Positions 25,331 through 33,348 of a DNA stretch of 64,000 nucleotides are shown here, piece after piece. Both the position numbers and the translations under genes were made by a program. The first letter of the stretch is position 1, and the number at the start of each line of letters is the position of its first letter. The notes beneath the pieces are model-generated. The model was not told the origin of the DNA. It ran no database searches and saw only the letters and a list, made by a program, of their open reading frames with translations. This DNA comes from Dechloromonas denitrificans (lineage in GTDB: Bacteria; Pseudomonadota; Gammaproteobacteria; Burkholderiales; Rhodocyclaceae), in contig NZ_LODL01000021.1 in the NCBI RefSeq assembly GCF_001551835.1, positions 495,960 to 559,959 on the forward strand, read 5' to 3'.

Positions 25331-26128
25331 ATGCCGATAGCAATTGATGCCTGCGCCGCACAACATCAGGGGGATCGCAAGGAACAGCAGGACCGCGTGG
25401 CGATCCTGCCGCACACCAGGAAAAAAGGCATCGCGCTGGCCGTCGTCGCCGACGGCATGGGCGGCCATACCGGGGGCGCGCTGGCGGCCGAGCAGGTAAT
25501 CCATACCGCACGCAACAATCTCGATCATTTCGCGCCGGCCGACGAGAGCCCGCAGGTCATGCTGGAAAACAGCATGCGCGAGGCGCATACGATGATCAAG
25601 GCCTCCCGCTTCATCAATGAAAAAGACCCGCACAGTACGGCGGTGATGCTGCTGCTGCAGCCTGGCAAGGTGACCTGGGCGCATTGCGGTGACAGCCGAC
25701 TGTATCGCTTCAAGGGCAACAAGCTGGTCAGCCGGACGGTCGACCATTCCTATGTCGAACATTTGCTGGCCACCGGCCGTATTACGGCAGAACAGGCGCT
25801 GACCCACCCGAACCGCAACGTGCTGCTGACGTCGCTCGGCGGCCAGGACGAGCCGAAATTCGATTTCGCCGAGGCCGAAAGCTTTGCCGGCGGCGATGCC
25901 TTCGTGCTGTGTTCGGATGGCCTCTGGGCCTATTTCGACGATGAGGAAATGGCTGGTGTCATCGCCGAAAATTCGGCGCGCAATGCCTGCGAAATCCTCA
26001 TCGAGCGCGCCCGCAACCGCGGCCGCGGGGCTGGCGACAACATCTCGCTGGCGATCATCAAGCTGGTTGAGGTTGAGGCGCCCAAAGTCGTGCCGCCGGT
26101 CGGTTTCGTGCCGCGCCCGAAGAACTGA
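25331..26128 (+). CDS. PP2C-family protein serine/threonine phosphatase
   Basis: The 265-residue soluble protein carries the PP2C motifs. QGDRKEQQDR provides the first metal-binding region, VVADGMGGHTGG is the DGxGG motif, then come HCGDSRLYR, LCSDGLWAYFDD and the last metal site AGDNISLAII. Length matches stand-alone bacterial PP2C (Stp/PrpC) enzymes. A good ribosome site (AAGGAGAGG) precedes the ATG. No partner Ser/Thr kinase is adjacent, so the substrate is unknown. A strong terminator follows. Confidence 0.9.
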   Translation: MPIAIDACAAQHQGDRKEQQDRVAILPHTRKKGIALAVVADGMGGHTGGALAAEQVIHTARNNLDHFAPADESPQVMLENSMREAHTMIKASRFINEKDPHSTAVMLLLQPGKVTWAHCGDSRLYRFKGNKLVSRTVDHSYVEHLLATGRITAEQALTHPNRNVLLTSLGGQDEPKFDFAEAESFAGGDAFVLCSDGLWAYFDDEEMAGVIAENSARNACEILIERARNRGRGAGDNISLAIIKLVEVEAPKVVPPVGFVPRPKN

Positions 26129-26147
26129 ATCACCTTTCTCCTGACGT

Positions 26148-26176
26148 AAAAACGGCGCCCTGCAGGCGCCGTTTTT
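26148..26176. terminator. Bidirectional terminator between the phosphatase gene and rhlE
   Basis: AAAAACGGCGCC and GGCGCCGTTTTT form a perfect 12-bp stem with a CTGCA loop. The A and T runs flank the GC stem on both sides, so it can end transcription from the phosphatase gene (+) and from rhlE (-), which converge here. Confidence 0.92.
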
Positions 26177-26194
26177 GTTTCAGCCGGGACAGGC

Positions 26195-27730
26195 CTACTT
26201 GCGGCCGAGGCCACCGAGCAGGGCGGCAACGACCCGTTTCGGCTTGTGCGGATCGGCCTTGGCCGGGGCGTTCGGCGAATCCGGCACGTCGCCGCGCGGC
26301 TTGCTGTCTTCGTAGGGCTTGCTGAAGTCGAAGCCGTCGGCCGCGATCATCGGATTGCGCCGCGGACGACGCTCGTAACGGTCGGCGCTGCGTTCCGGGC
26401 GTTCGGAACGCTCGTGGCGCTCCGGGCGCTCGGCGCGCTGGGCGACCGGTGCCTTGACCGGGGCCGGGGCGCGTTTTTTCTTGTTGCCCGGGGGGTATTC
26501 ATATTCCGGCTCCGGCTCGAAGCCGGCCACCTCGACCTGTTCGATCGGGCGCTTGATCAGTTTCTCGATATCGACCAGATAGCCGACTTCGTGCGCGCTG
26601 ACCAGCGAGATGGCATTGCCCATCTTGCCGGCGCGGCCGGTCCGGCCGATACGGTGTACGTAGTCTTCCGGCGTGTGCGGCAGTTCGTAGTTGATGACAT
26701 AGGGCAGGTCGTCGACGTCGAGGCCGCGCGCCGCGACGTCGGTCGCGATCAGGGCATCCGTCTCGCCGCCCTTGAAGGCTTCGAGCGCCTTGATGCGGTC
26801 GAGCTGGCTCTTGTCGCCGTGGATGGCGTCGGCCTTGATGCCGGCCCGTTGCAGCTCGCGGGTCAGCCGCGAACAACCCTGCTTGGTGCGCATGAAGACG
26901 ATGCACTGGCGAATTTCGCCGGACTTCAGCAGCTTGGTCAGCAGGCCGCGCTTGCCGTATTCGGAAACCGGGTGCACGCGGTGGGTGATGGTGTCGGAGA
27001 CCTGGTTGCGGCGGGCGACTTCAATCAGCACCGGCGACTTCAGCATGGTGTCGGCCAGCTTCTTGATTTCTTCCGAGAAAGTGGCGGAGAAAAGCAGGCT
27101 CTGCCGTTGCTGCGGCAGCATGTTCAGGATGCGCGTGACGTCGGGGATGAAGCCCATGTCGAGCATGCGGTCGGCTTCGTCGAGGACCAGGGCCTGCACC
27201 GAGTTGAAGCTGACGCTCTTGTTCTCGACGTGGTCGAGCAGGCGGCCCGGGGTGGCGACGAGAATCTCGACGCCCTTCTTCAGCTCGGCGATCTGCGGCT
27301 TGATATCGACGCCGCCGTAGGCGCACATGGCGCGGATCGGGGTGTGCTTGCTGTAGGACTTGACCGATTCGAAGACCTGCATCGCCAGTTCGCGGGTCGG
27401 GGCCAGGATCAGGGCGCGGACCGGGTGCTTGGCCGGCGACGGGCTGCTGCTGGCGAAGGGCAGGATGCGCTGCAGGATGGGCAGCGTGAAGGCGGCCGTT
27501 TTGCCGGTGCCGGTCTGGGCGCCGCCCATGATGTCCTTGCCGCTGATGACGAGCGGGATGGCCTGGGCCTGGATCGGGGTCGGCTTGGTATAGCCTTCGT
27601 CGAGTACGGCACGCAACAGTTCTGATGCCAGGCCGAGGTCGGCAAAGGTGATTTCAGGAGCGGTTTCCGTCGGTAACACCGCCGCCGGGGTGCTGGCAGC
27701 GTCGCCAGCTAACGTATTGATTTCAGACAT
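26195..27730 (-). CDS. rhlE: DEAD-box ATP-dependent RNA helicase, RhlE type
   Basis: The 511-residue protein has the helicase core over about residues 28-395. Motifs in order are the Q motif (GYTKPTPIQAQAIP), AQTGTGKT, PTRELAMQ, TPGRLLDH, DEADRMLDMGF, SATFS and HRIGRTGRAG. The C-terminal tail, from about residue 405, is basic and rich in Arg, Glu and Pro (RAERPERHERSERPERSADR), which is typical of RhlE-like proteins and likely aids RNA binding. The gene stands alone and ends at a bidirectional terminator. Other DEAD-box classes are possible, but the tail and core fit RhlE best. Confidence 0.9.
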   Translation of the reverse strand: MSEINTLAGDAASTPAAVLPTETAPEITFADLGLASELLRAVLDEGYTKPTPIQAQAIPLVISGKDIMGGAQTGTGKTAAFTLPILQRILPFASSSPSPAKHPVRALILAPTRELAMQVFESVKSYSKHTPIRAMCAYGGVDIKPQIAELKKGVEILVATPGRLLDHVENKSVSFNSVQALVLDEADRMLDMGFIPDVTRILNMLPQQRQSLLFSATFSEEIKKLADTMLKSPVLIEVARRNQVSDTITHRVHPVSEYGKRGLLTKLLKSGEIRQCIVFMRTKQGCSRLTRELQRAGIKADAIHGDKSQLDRIKALEAFKGGETDALIATDVAARGLDVDDLPYVINYELPHTPEDYVHRIGRTGRAGKMGNAISLVSAHEVGYLVDIEKLIKRPIEQVEVAGFEPEPEYEYPPGNKKKRAPAPVKAPVAQRAERPERHERSERPERSADRYERRPRRNPMIAADGFDFSKPYEDSKPRGDVPDSPNAPAKADPHKPKRVVAALLGGLGRK

Positions 27731-27830
27731 GGGTCAGTATTATACGCTTACCGCGACTTGATCACCCGGATATGACCGGCCAGCGCTTTTTTGTTGCAAT
27801 AAGCCGGCCGGCAACGGATTCCGGCCTCGC

Positions 27831-28193
27831 TCAGGCGCCGTTCGCCAGTTCTGCCAGGTGCTGGCGGTTGATCGGCTTGACCAGAATGTCGTCGAAGCCG
27901 ACCGCCAGGAAACGTTCGCGCTCTTCCTGGAAGGCGTGGGCGGTGTAGGCGATGATGCGCATCTGCGCGCCACCCGGCAACTGGCGCAGCCGAGTGCAGG
28001 TCTCTTCGCCGGACAGTCCGGGCATGCTGATGTCGAGCAGCACCAGTCTAGGGGCGAGGGCTTCGGCCAGCTTGAGCGCCAGTTCGCCGGAGTCGGCTTC
28101 CTGTACTGTCCAGCCAAGTTTTTTGAGCAAGGCGATGGCCAGCAGGCGGTTGGTCGGGTGGTCATCGACGACCAGCGCGTGACGTTCAGTCAT
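27831..28193 (-). CDS. Single-domain response regulator (receiver)
   Basis: The 120-residue protein is a receiver domain only. The acidic pair is in VVDDHPTN, the phospho-acceptor Asp is in LVLLDISMPG, the Thr is in AYTAHAF and the Lys is in DILVKPIN. There is no output domain, so it acts by protein contact or in a phosphorelay. The ATG at 28193 overlaps the end of the histidine kinase gene by 8 bp, making the two a cognate pair. An upstream ATG at 28205 lies inside the kinase gene and is less likely. It resembles the receiver modules of hybrid kinases, here as a free protein. Confidence 0.88.
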   Translation of the reverse strand: MTERHALVVDDHPTNRLLAIALLKKLGWTVQEADSGELALKLAEALAPRLVLLDISMPGLSGEETCTRLRQLPGGAQMRIIAYTAHAFQEERERFLAVGFDDILVKPINRQHLAELANGA

Positions 28194-30723
28194 GCTTGTT
28201 CTCAAGGGGAAGGTAGATGGTGAAGGTCGAGCCGATGCCGAGTGCGGAGTCGAGCCTGACCTGACCGCCCATGTGTTCGGCCAGTTGGCGGACGATGGCC
28301 AGGCCGAGCCCGGTACCGCCGTGTTCGCGGGTCAGGAAGTGCTCGAGCTGCTTGAATTTTTCGAAGACGGCCTGCTGATGTTCCGGGGCAATGCCGGGGC
28401 CGGTGTCGCGGACGGCGAAGGCGATGTGCTGCTCAAGCCGTTCGACGCTCAGCGTGACGCTGCCCCGCACCGTGAATTTGATCGCGTTGCTCAGCAGGTT
28501 GTCGAGGAGCTGGCGCAGCCGGGTGGCGTCGACATGGAACGTGGCGGGCAGGTCGGCAGCCAGCTCTTCGTTCAACGCGATGCCTTTTGCTTGCGCGGCA
28601 CTGCGCTGGCTGGCAGCGGTTTCCCGGATGAATTCGGCAAGCGGCAGGTCGACCGGAGTCAGCGTCATTTCACCGGCTTCGATCTTGGCCAGGTCGAGGA
28701 TTTCGGAAACCAGCTTGAGCAGGTGTTCGCCACTGCCCTGAATGATGCTGGCGTATTCCTTGTGCACCGGGTCGCTCAGTTCAGTGTTGAGCAGTTCGGC
28801 AAAGCCGAGGATGCCGTTGAGCGGGGTGCGCAGTTCATGCGAGACGGTGGCCAGGAAGGCGGATTTCAGGCGGCTGGCTTCTTCGGCCTTTTCCTTGGCT
28901 TCTTCGAGGCGGGTGAAGGACTCCTCGACCGAGTCGGCCATCTGGTTGAAGGAGCGGGCCAGTTCGCCCATCTCGTCGGCTGACTGAGCTTCGAGGCGGT
29001 GCTGCAGGTCGCCCTGCTGGAAGGCGCGGATGCCGCTGATCATGCGGGTGATGCGCCGGGTCAGCAGGTTGGCCATCCAGACCGCGATGCCGATGACGAG
29101 CAGGACCATCAGCGCCGTCGATCCCCAGAGGCCGATCGCGGTCGAGGTCAGGCTGCGCTGGATATCGTCGAGCATGGCGCCGCGCTGGCTCTTGAAGCTG
29201 TTGTCCTTTTCGGCGAGCAGGGTGTTGATCTTGCCGGCAGTTTCGGTCGCCGCCTTGTGGAATTCGTCGACATTGGCGCCGATCGTGACAAAGCCGAAGC
29301 CCTGCGGCGTCTTGCCGTACTGCCCGGTGTAATAGGGAATGGCGGCGGCGGTGGTTAGCTTCCACAAGCCGGAGAAGAAGATGACGAAGGAGCCGGAGCC
29401 GCCGTGTTCGGTGACGGCATTCCAGCCGTCGCATTGCGGCGAGAAGTTCAGGTAGCGGCAGTCGAGCCCGACCGTGCCGGCCTTGGCCAGCGCCTTGGCC
29501 GGCTTCTTTTTCAGGTTTTGCTCCTTGAAACTCGTTGTGGCGGCGAGGAATTCGTGGCTCGGCTTGCCGCTCTGCTGCCATTCGGCGTAGAGCTCCTCGT
29601 CCAGCCACGGGGTGGCCGGCAGGCCGCTGTGCGGGTCGTAACCGACGATGAAGTAATCGCGCGGGTGGGATATCGAGCGGCTCTTGTAGTCCCAGAGGAA
29701 GGCGTAGTTGCCCTTGATGGCATCGGCAATCGGCGTGTAGCGCTCTTCGGTCGGCATCAGGCGGTCGGAAAACTGGCGAATGTGGTCGTGATCCAGCGCC
29801 AGCGTCACATAGCCGCTGATCCGGCCGCTTTTGATGACCGGCATCGCCCAGCGCACGATGCCGCGAAAGCGCTTGCCGAGCGGGTTTTCGGTGCCGGCGT
29901 AGGCGGATTCTGTCGGCTGGAACGGCTTGCCGGCTTTTTCCAGGGAGGCCGGCAGGTAAGGGCCGATGAACTGGGTCGGGACGTAGGCGCCGATGACGTC
30001 GGAGACATAGATTTCGCCGGGTTTCAGTTTTTTCAGTTCGGCGAAATAGGTTTCAGCCTTGACGAAGGTATTGCTGCGGTCGACGACGTTTTTGAGGCCT
30101 TTTTCAGTCAGGTTGCCGCTGGTGACCTTGATTTTTTCCTGGCCGGCGAGGTCGATGTAGGTCATCTCGACAAAGAGTGGCCGTTGCTCTGCTTCGCCGA
30201 AATATTCCGGCGGCCGGCTGTGGAAGTCGCGGGCATTGTCCGGCAGCACCGGGCGGGTGACCTTGGCGGTCCGTTCGATGGTCTTTTCCGGTAGCCAGGA
30301 TTTGCCGTCATCGGCCAGCTTCCAGGCGCCATGCTGATGGATCGGTCGGCTGCGTTCGCTGAGAAAGCGGCGGAAGGAGGCTTCGGAAGGCTCGATGCCG
30401 GCGGCCAGCCGGATATCGCGATCACGGTCGTAGAGGAAGCTGGCGATTTCCTTGGCGGCATCGGTGGTCAGCGCCTCGATTGCCTCGCGCGAGCGGAGGT
30501 CGAGGGCGCGGATGGAGTCGTCGGTAACGGTCTTGCCGACCGCCTTGATGCTGTCGAGCATCGCATCGGCCATGCCGCCGGCCTTGACCGAGACGTCTTC
30601 GCCGAGCTGTTGCGCGGCGTGCCAGGCAAACCAGGCGAGCAAGACGAGGGGAACCACCTTGATCAGGATAAAGATCGCAATCAGCTTGCCGCGTATGCCT
30701 CTGAGAAAGCTGGGCAATTTCAT
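28186..30723 (-). CDS. Membrane sensor histidine kinase with a large periplasmic domain
   Basis: The 845-residue protein has membrane segments at about 13-35 and 533-557, giving a periplasmic sensor of nearly 500 residues that looks Cache-like but is long. A HAMP linker follows (about 558-610), then HisKA with SHELRTPLNG (phospho-His at about 629), and an HATPase with LDNLLSNAIKF (N box), RDTGPGIAP (G1) and GGTGLGLAIV (G2). It lacks a receiver, which is supplied by the overlapping downstream gene. The ligand cannot be read. The sensor contains a few Cys residues (GLDCRYLNFSPQCDGW), possibly a disulfide. Confidence 0.9.
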   Translation of the reverse strand: MKLPSFLRGIRGKLIAIFILIKVVPLVLLAWFAWHAAQQLGEDVSVKAGGMADAMLDSIKAVGKTVTDDSIRALDLRSREAIEALTTDAAKEIASFLYDRDRDIRLAAGIEPSEASFRRFLSERSRPIHQHGAWKLADDGKSWLPEKTIERTAKVTRPVLPDNARDFHSRPPEYFGEAEQRPLFVEMTYIDLAGQEKIKVTSGNLTEKGLKNVVDRSNTFVKAETYFAELKKLKPGEIYVSDVIGAYVPTQFIGPYLPASLEKAGKPFQPTESAYAGTENPLGKRFRGIVRWAMPVIKSGRISGYVTLALDHDHIRQFSDRLMPTEERYTPIADAIKGNYAFLWDYKSRSISHPRDYFIVGYDPHSGLPATPWLDEELYAEWQQSGKPSHEFLAATTSFKEQNLKKKPAKALAKAGTVGLDCRYLNFSPQCDGWNAVTEHGGSGSFVIFFSGLWKLTTAAAIPYYTGQYGKTPQGFGFVTIGANVDEFHKAATETAGKINTLLAEKDNSFKSQRGAMLDDIQRSLTSTAIGLWGSTALMVLLVIGIAVWMANLLTRRITRMISGIRAFQQGDLQHRLEAQSADEMGELARSFNQMADSVEESFTRLEEAKEKAEEASRLKSAFLATVSHELRTPLNGILGFAELLNTELSDPVHKEYASIIQGSGEHLLKLVSEILDLAKIEAGEMTLTPVDLPLAEFIRETAASQRSAAQAKGIALNEELAADLPATFHVDATRLRQLLDNLLSNAIKFTVRGSVTLSVERLEQHIAFAVRDTGPGIAPEHQQAVFEKFKQLEHFLTREHGGTGLGLAIVRQLAEHMGGQVRLDSALGIGSTFTIYLPLENKHD

Positions 30724-30771
30724 GTCTCTTCCTCTGGGGTGGCGGCGTGGTGGCCGAAAACCGTTGCCGGC

Positions 30772-31176
30772 TTAGTGTTTGGCGGCGCTTTTCTCGGCGT
30801 CCTTGGGGCTGCTCTTTTCACCTTCGGCTTCGGCGCTGGCGGCAGCCGCCTCGGCTTTCTTGCGTTTCTTGGCGGCGGCTGGCGATTCCGGCGGCGGCAG
30901 TTGCGGGGCGACCGTTTCCAGCTGGTTGTCTCGCATGTAGGCGTCCATTTCCCGCCAGCCCTCGTAGATGGCGGCCTTGGGCAGCCAGCTGTAGATCGAG
31001 TAGCAGTCTTCGATGGCCCGGCCGGACTGGCGGCAGGCGCTGCCGACCGCCTTGCCTTCAGCCTGCAGGTTGGCTTCCTTCTTGGCCGGGTCTTCCAGGC
31101 CCAGTTTCTGGTTGACCTGGTCGCAGCCGCCGAGGGCGAGCAGGACAATGAGAATGAGGGAAGGGCGCGTCATCAT
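30772..31176 (-). CDS. Small putative lipoprotein
   Basis: The 134-residue product (start at 31176, MMTRPSLIL) has a lipoprotein signal ending in LLALGGC, so the mature protein would be lipid-anchored at that Cys. The middle part has CRQSGRAIEDCYSIYSWLPKAAIYEGWREMDAYM, with two cysteines that may pair. The C-terminal 40 residues are rich in Lys, Ala and Glu and are probably disordered. It is 48 bp upstream of the sensor kinase on the same strand, so it may be co-transcribed and relate to sensing, but no function is recognised. A longer start at 31194 exists. Confidence 0.7.
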   Translation of the reverse strand: MMTRPSLILIVLLALGGCDQVNQKLGLEDPAKKEANLQAEGKAVGSACRQSGRAIEDCYSIYSWLPKAAIYEGWREMDAYMRDNQLETVAPQLPPPESPAAAKKRKKAEAAAASAEAEGEKSSPKDAEKSAAKH

Positions 31177-31255
31177 GGCTTGCGATTTTCGCACAGGTTC
31201 GCGGCAAAATTACAGCCAACGCCGGGGTTTCCCCCGTCGTTGGCCGCTGCCTCGC

Positions 31256-31885
31256 TTATTTGGCGGGAGTCTGGGCGCTAAGGCCCTGAAGCCAGCTATC
31301 GAGAATCGGCATGGCATAGGTTTCGAGCGGGAACATCTGCGGATTCCGGGTCCAGTTGAACAGCATGCCGTCGAGCAGGCTGATCAGTCCGATGGTGGCC
31401 TGGTGCGGCGTCAGGCCGAGGCGGATCTGGCCGCGCTCCTGAGCCAGCGTGAAGGCGCGTTGCAGGATGTCGATATGGTTCTCGCCTTCTTCGAGATGGC
31501 TGTCGCGGATGTTGGCCATCTCGCCGACGTACTCGCACTTGTGCCAGAGAATCTCGAACACCTTGCGGAAGTTCGCATCGCTCAGCATCTTGCCGAGAAA
31601 CTCGCGCGACGCATCCTCGATGAACTGCAGCGGGTCAGCCGCAATGCGGGCTTCGCGGTCCTCGGCATTGATCAGCAAGGGGCAGATCAGGCGCTCGATC
31701 ATCGCATCGAACATCGCCACCTTGTTCTCGAAGTGCCAGTAGATGGCGCCGCGGGTGACGCCGGCTTCCTTGGCGATGTCGTTGAGCGAGGTATGGGCGA
31801 CGCCCTTGTGGTTGAACACCTCGACCGCCGTGTCAAGAATGCGGTTGCGGGTGACCTGGGCGTCTTCCTTGGTTCTGCGGACCAT
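31256..31885 (-). CDS. TetR/AcrR-family repressor of the efflux operon
   Basis: The 209-residue protein has a TetR-type helix-turn-helix, with NRILDTAVEVFNHKGVAHTSLNDIAKEAGVTRGAIYWHFENK at about residues 13-54. A C-terminal ligand-binding part follows, of the kind found in AcrR and TtgR (LEEGENHIDILQRAF). It lies last in the efflux operon, 22 bp after the channel gene, on the same strand. In most acrAB-like loci the repressor is divergent from the pump. It probably binds the AcrR-like operator at 37712-37735 and so limits its own transcript. Confidence 0.9.
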   Translation of the reverse strand: MVRRTKEDAQVTRNRILDTAVEVFNHKGVAHTSLNDIAKEAGVTRGAIYWHFENKVAMFDAMIERLICPLLINAEDREARIAADPLQFIEDASREFLGKMLSDANFRKVFEILWHKCEYVGEMANIRDSHLEEGENHIDILQRAFTLAQERGQIRLGLTPHQATIGLISLLDGMLFNWTRNPQMFPLETYAMPILDSWLQGLSAQTPAK

Positions 31886-31907
31886 TTTCTCTCTCCCTTC
31901 CTGCCGC

Positions 31908-33347
31908 TCAGCTAGCGGTCGACTGCCAGCCGCCGCCGAGCGCCTTGAACAGGTCGACGGCCGCGCCGAGACGGTTCTTCCGGCTGTTCAGGTATTCCAG
32001 TTGCGCCAGGTTGGCCGTCCGCTGCGAGTCGAGCACTTCCATGAAGCCGGCGTAGCCTGCCTCGTAACGGGCTTGCGACAGTTCGAGGGCGCGCCGTGCA
32101 GCGTTGAGCTGGGCGGTGTTGGCGCTTTCAATGTCGGCATACTCCTTCAGGTTGACCAGGGCATCGTTGACCTCCTTGAAGGCGCTCTGCATGGTCTTGC
32201 GGTAGTTGGCCAGGCTTTCCTTCTGGGCGGCCGTCGCCTGGTCGACGCGGGCGCTGGTGCGGCCGGCATCGAAAATCGGCATGCTGAGGCCGAGCGCCGC
32301 CGACCAGATGGTGGCATTGTTGGTGAACAGGTTGGAGAGGGCCATGCTTTCGCCGCCATAGAGACCGGTCAGGCTGATCGTCGGAAAGTAGGCGGCCTTG
32401 GCGACGCCGATCCGGGCATTGGCGGCGATCAGCTTTTCCTCGGCCTGGCGGACGTCGGGCCGGGCTTCGAGCAGCGTCGAGGGCAAGCCGGCCGGCGGGG
32501 TCGGCGGCAGCGGCAGTTGTTCGAGCTGGCCGCTGGCGATCTTCAGGCCGGGTTGGCCGGTGAGCAGGCCGAGCTGGCTTTCCGAAATAGCGCGCAGGCG
32601 CTTGATCTGGCTCAATTGCGACTGGGCTGCGGTGTAGGAGCTGAGGGCCTGGGCCACTTCGAGCGCCGAAGCGCTGCCGGCGTCGAGGCGGGCCTCGACG
32701 ATCTTCAGCGATTTCTCGCGCGAGACCAGCGTCTCCTGGGTCACCACCAGTTGCGCATCGTTGCTGCGCAGCGCCAGGTATTCGTTGGCGACCTGGCCGA
32801 GCAGCGTCAGGCGGATGCTGTCACGGCCGAAACGACTGGCCAGCGCTTCGGCGCGGGCCGCTTCGTTGCTACGCCGGACACGGCCCCAGAGGTCGACTTC
32901 GTAGCTGAGCGACAGCGCGGCCCGGCGGTTGTTGTAGGTGGCCTGGCCGGTTTTCAGGCCGTTGTAGGTCTCGCCGCTGATCTGGCTGCGACCGCTGCTG
33001 GCGCCAAGGCTAACGCTTGGGTAGTAATCGGCACCGGCTTCGCGGGCGGCGCCTTCGGCTGCTTCGAGGCGGGCGATGGCGGCCTGCAGATCCTGGTTGG
33101 CCTCGAGGGCCTGCTGGATCAGATTGTTCAGCGTGGCGTCGCCGAACAGCGTCCACCATTCCGGATTGACTGGCGCTTCGCTGCGGGCTTCGGCAACGGC
33201 GACCGGGGGGGCGTCCTTGAAGTAATCGGGCAGCCAGGCGCTCGGCCGCAGGTAGTCGGGGCCGACGGCGCAGCCGTTGAGCAGCAGTGCTGCGGTCAAC
33301 GCTGTGGCGAGGCGGATTTTCGAAGCGGATTTATTCAGGGCGAGCAT
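31908..33347 (-). CDS. Outer-membrane efflux channel, OprM/NodT type
   Basis: The 479-residue product is the outer-membrane channel of the tripartite pump. The lipoprotein signal ends LLLNGCAVGPDY, giving an acylated Cys, and the family pattern then follows: QALEANQDLQAAIARLEAAEGAAREAGADYYPSVSL and a second homologous half around LLEARPDVRQAEEKLIAANARIGVAKAAYFPTISLTG. The ATG at 33347 sits one base after the pump gene stop with a GGAGG site, and is preferred to an upstream ATG at 33374 inside the pump gene. Length is normal. Confidence 0.93.
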   Translation of the reverse strand: MLALNKSASKIRLATALTAALLLNGCAVGPDYLRPSAWLPDYFKDAPPVAVAEARSEAPVNPEWWTLFGDATLNNLIQQALEANQDLQAAIARLEAAEGAAREAGADYYPSVSLGASSGRSQISGETYNGLKTGQATYNNRRAALSLSYEVDLWGRVRRSNEAARAEALASRFGRDSIRLTLLGQVANEYLALRSNDAQLVVTQETLVSREKSLKIVEARLDAGSASALEVAQALSSYTAAQSQLSQIKRLRAISESQLGLLTGQPGLKIASGQLEQLPLPPTPPAGLPSTLLEARPDVRQAEEKLIAANARIGVAKAAYFPTISLTGLYGGESMALSNLFTNNATIWSAALGLSMPIFDAGRTSARVDQATAAQKESLANYRKTMQSAFKEVNDALVNLKEYADIESANTAQLNAARRALELSQARYEAGYAGFMEVLDSQRTANLAQLEYLNSRKNRLGAAVDLFKALGGGWQSTAS

Positions 33348-33348
33348 C

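Noticed and set aside
28194..28205. Upstream ATG for the response regulator
   Set aside because: It would add four residues and increase the overlap with the kinase; the downstream ATG directly precedes the receiver fold.
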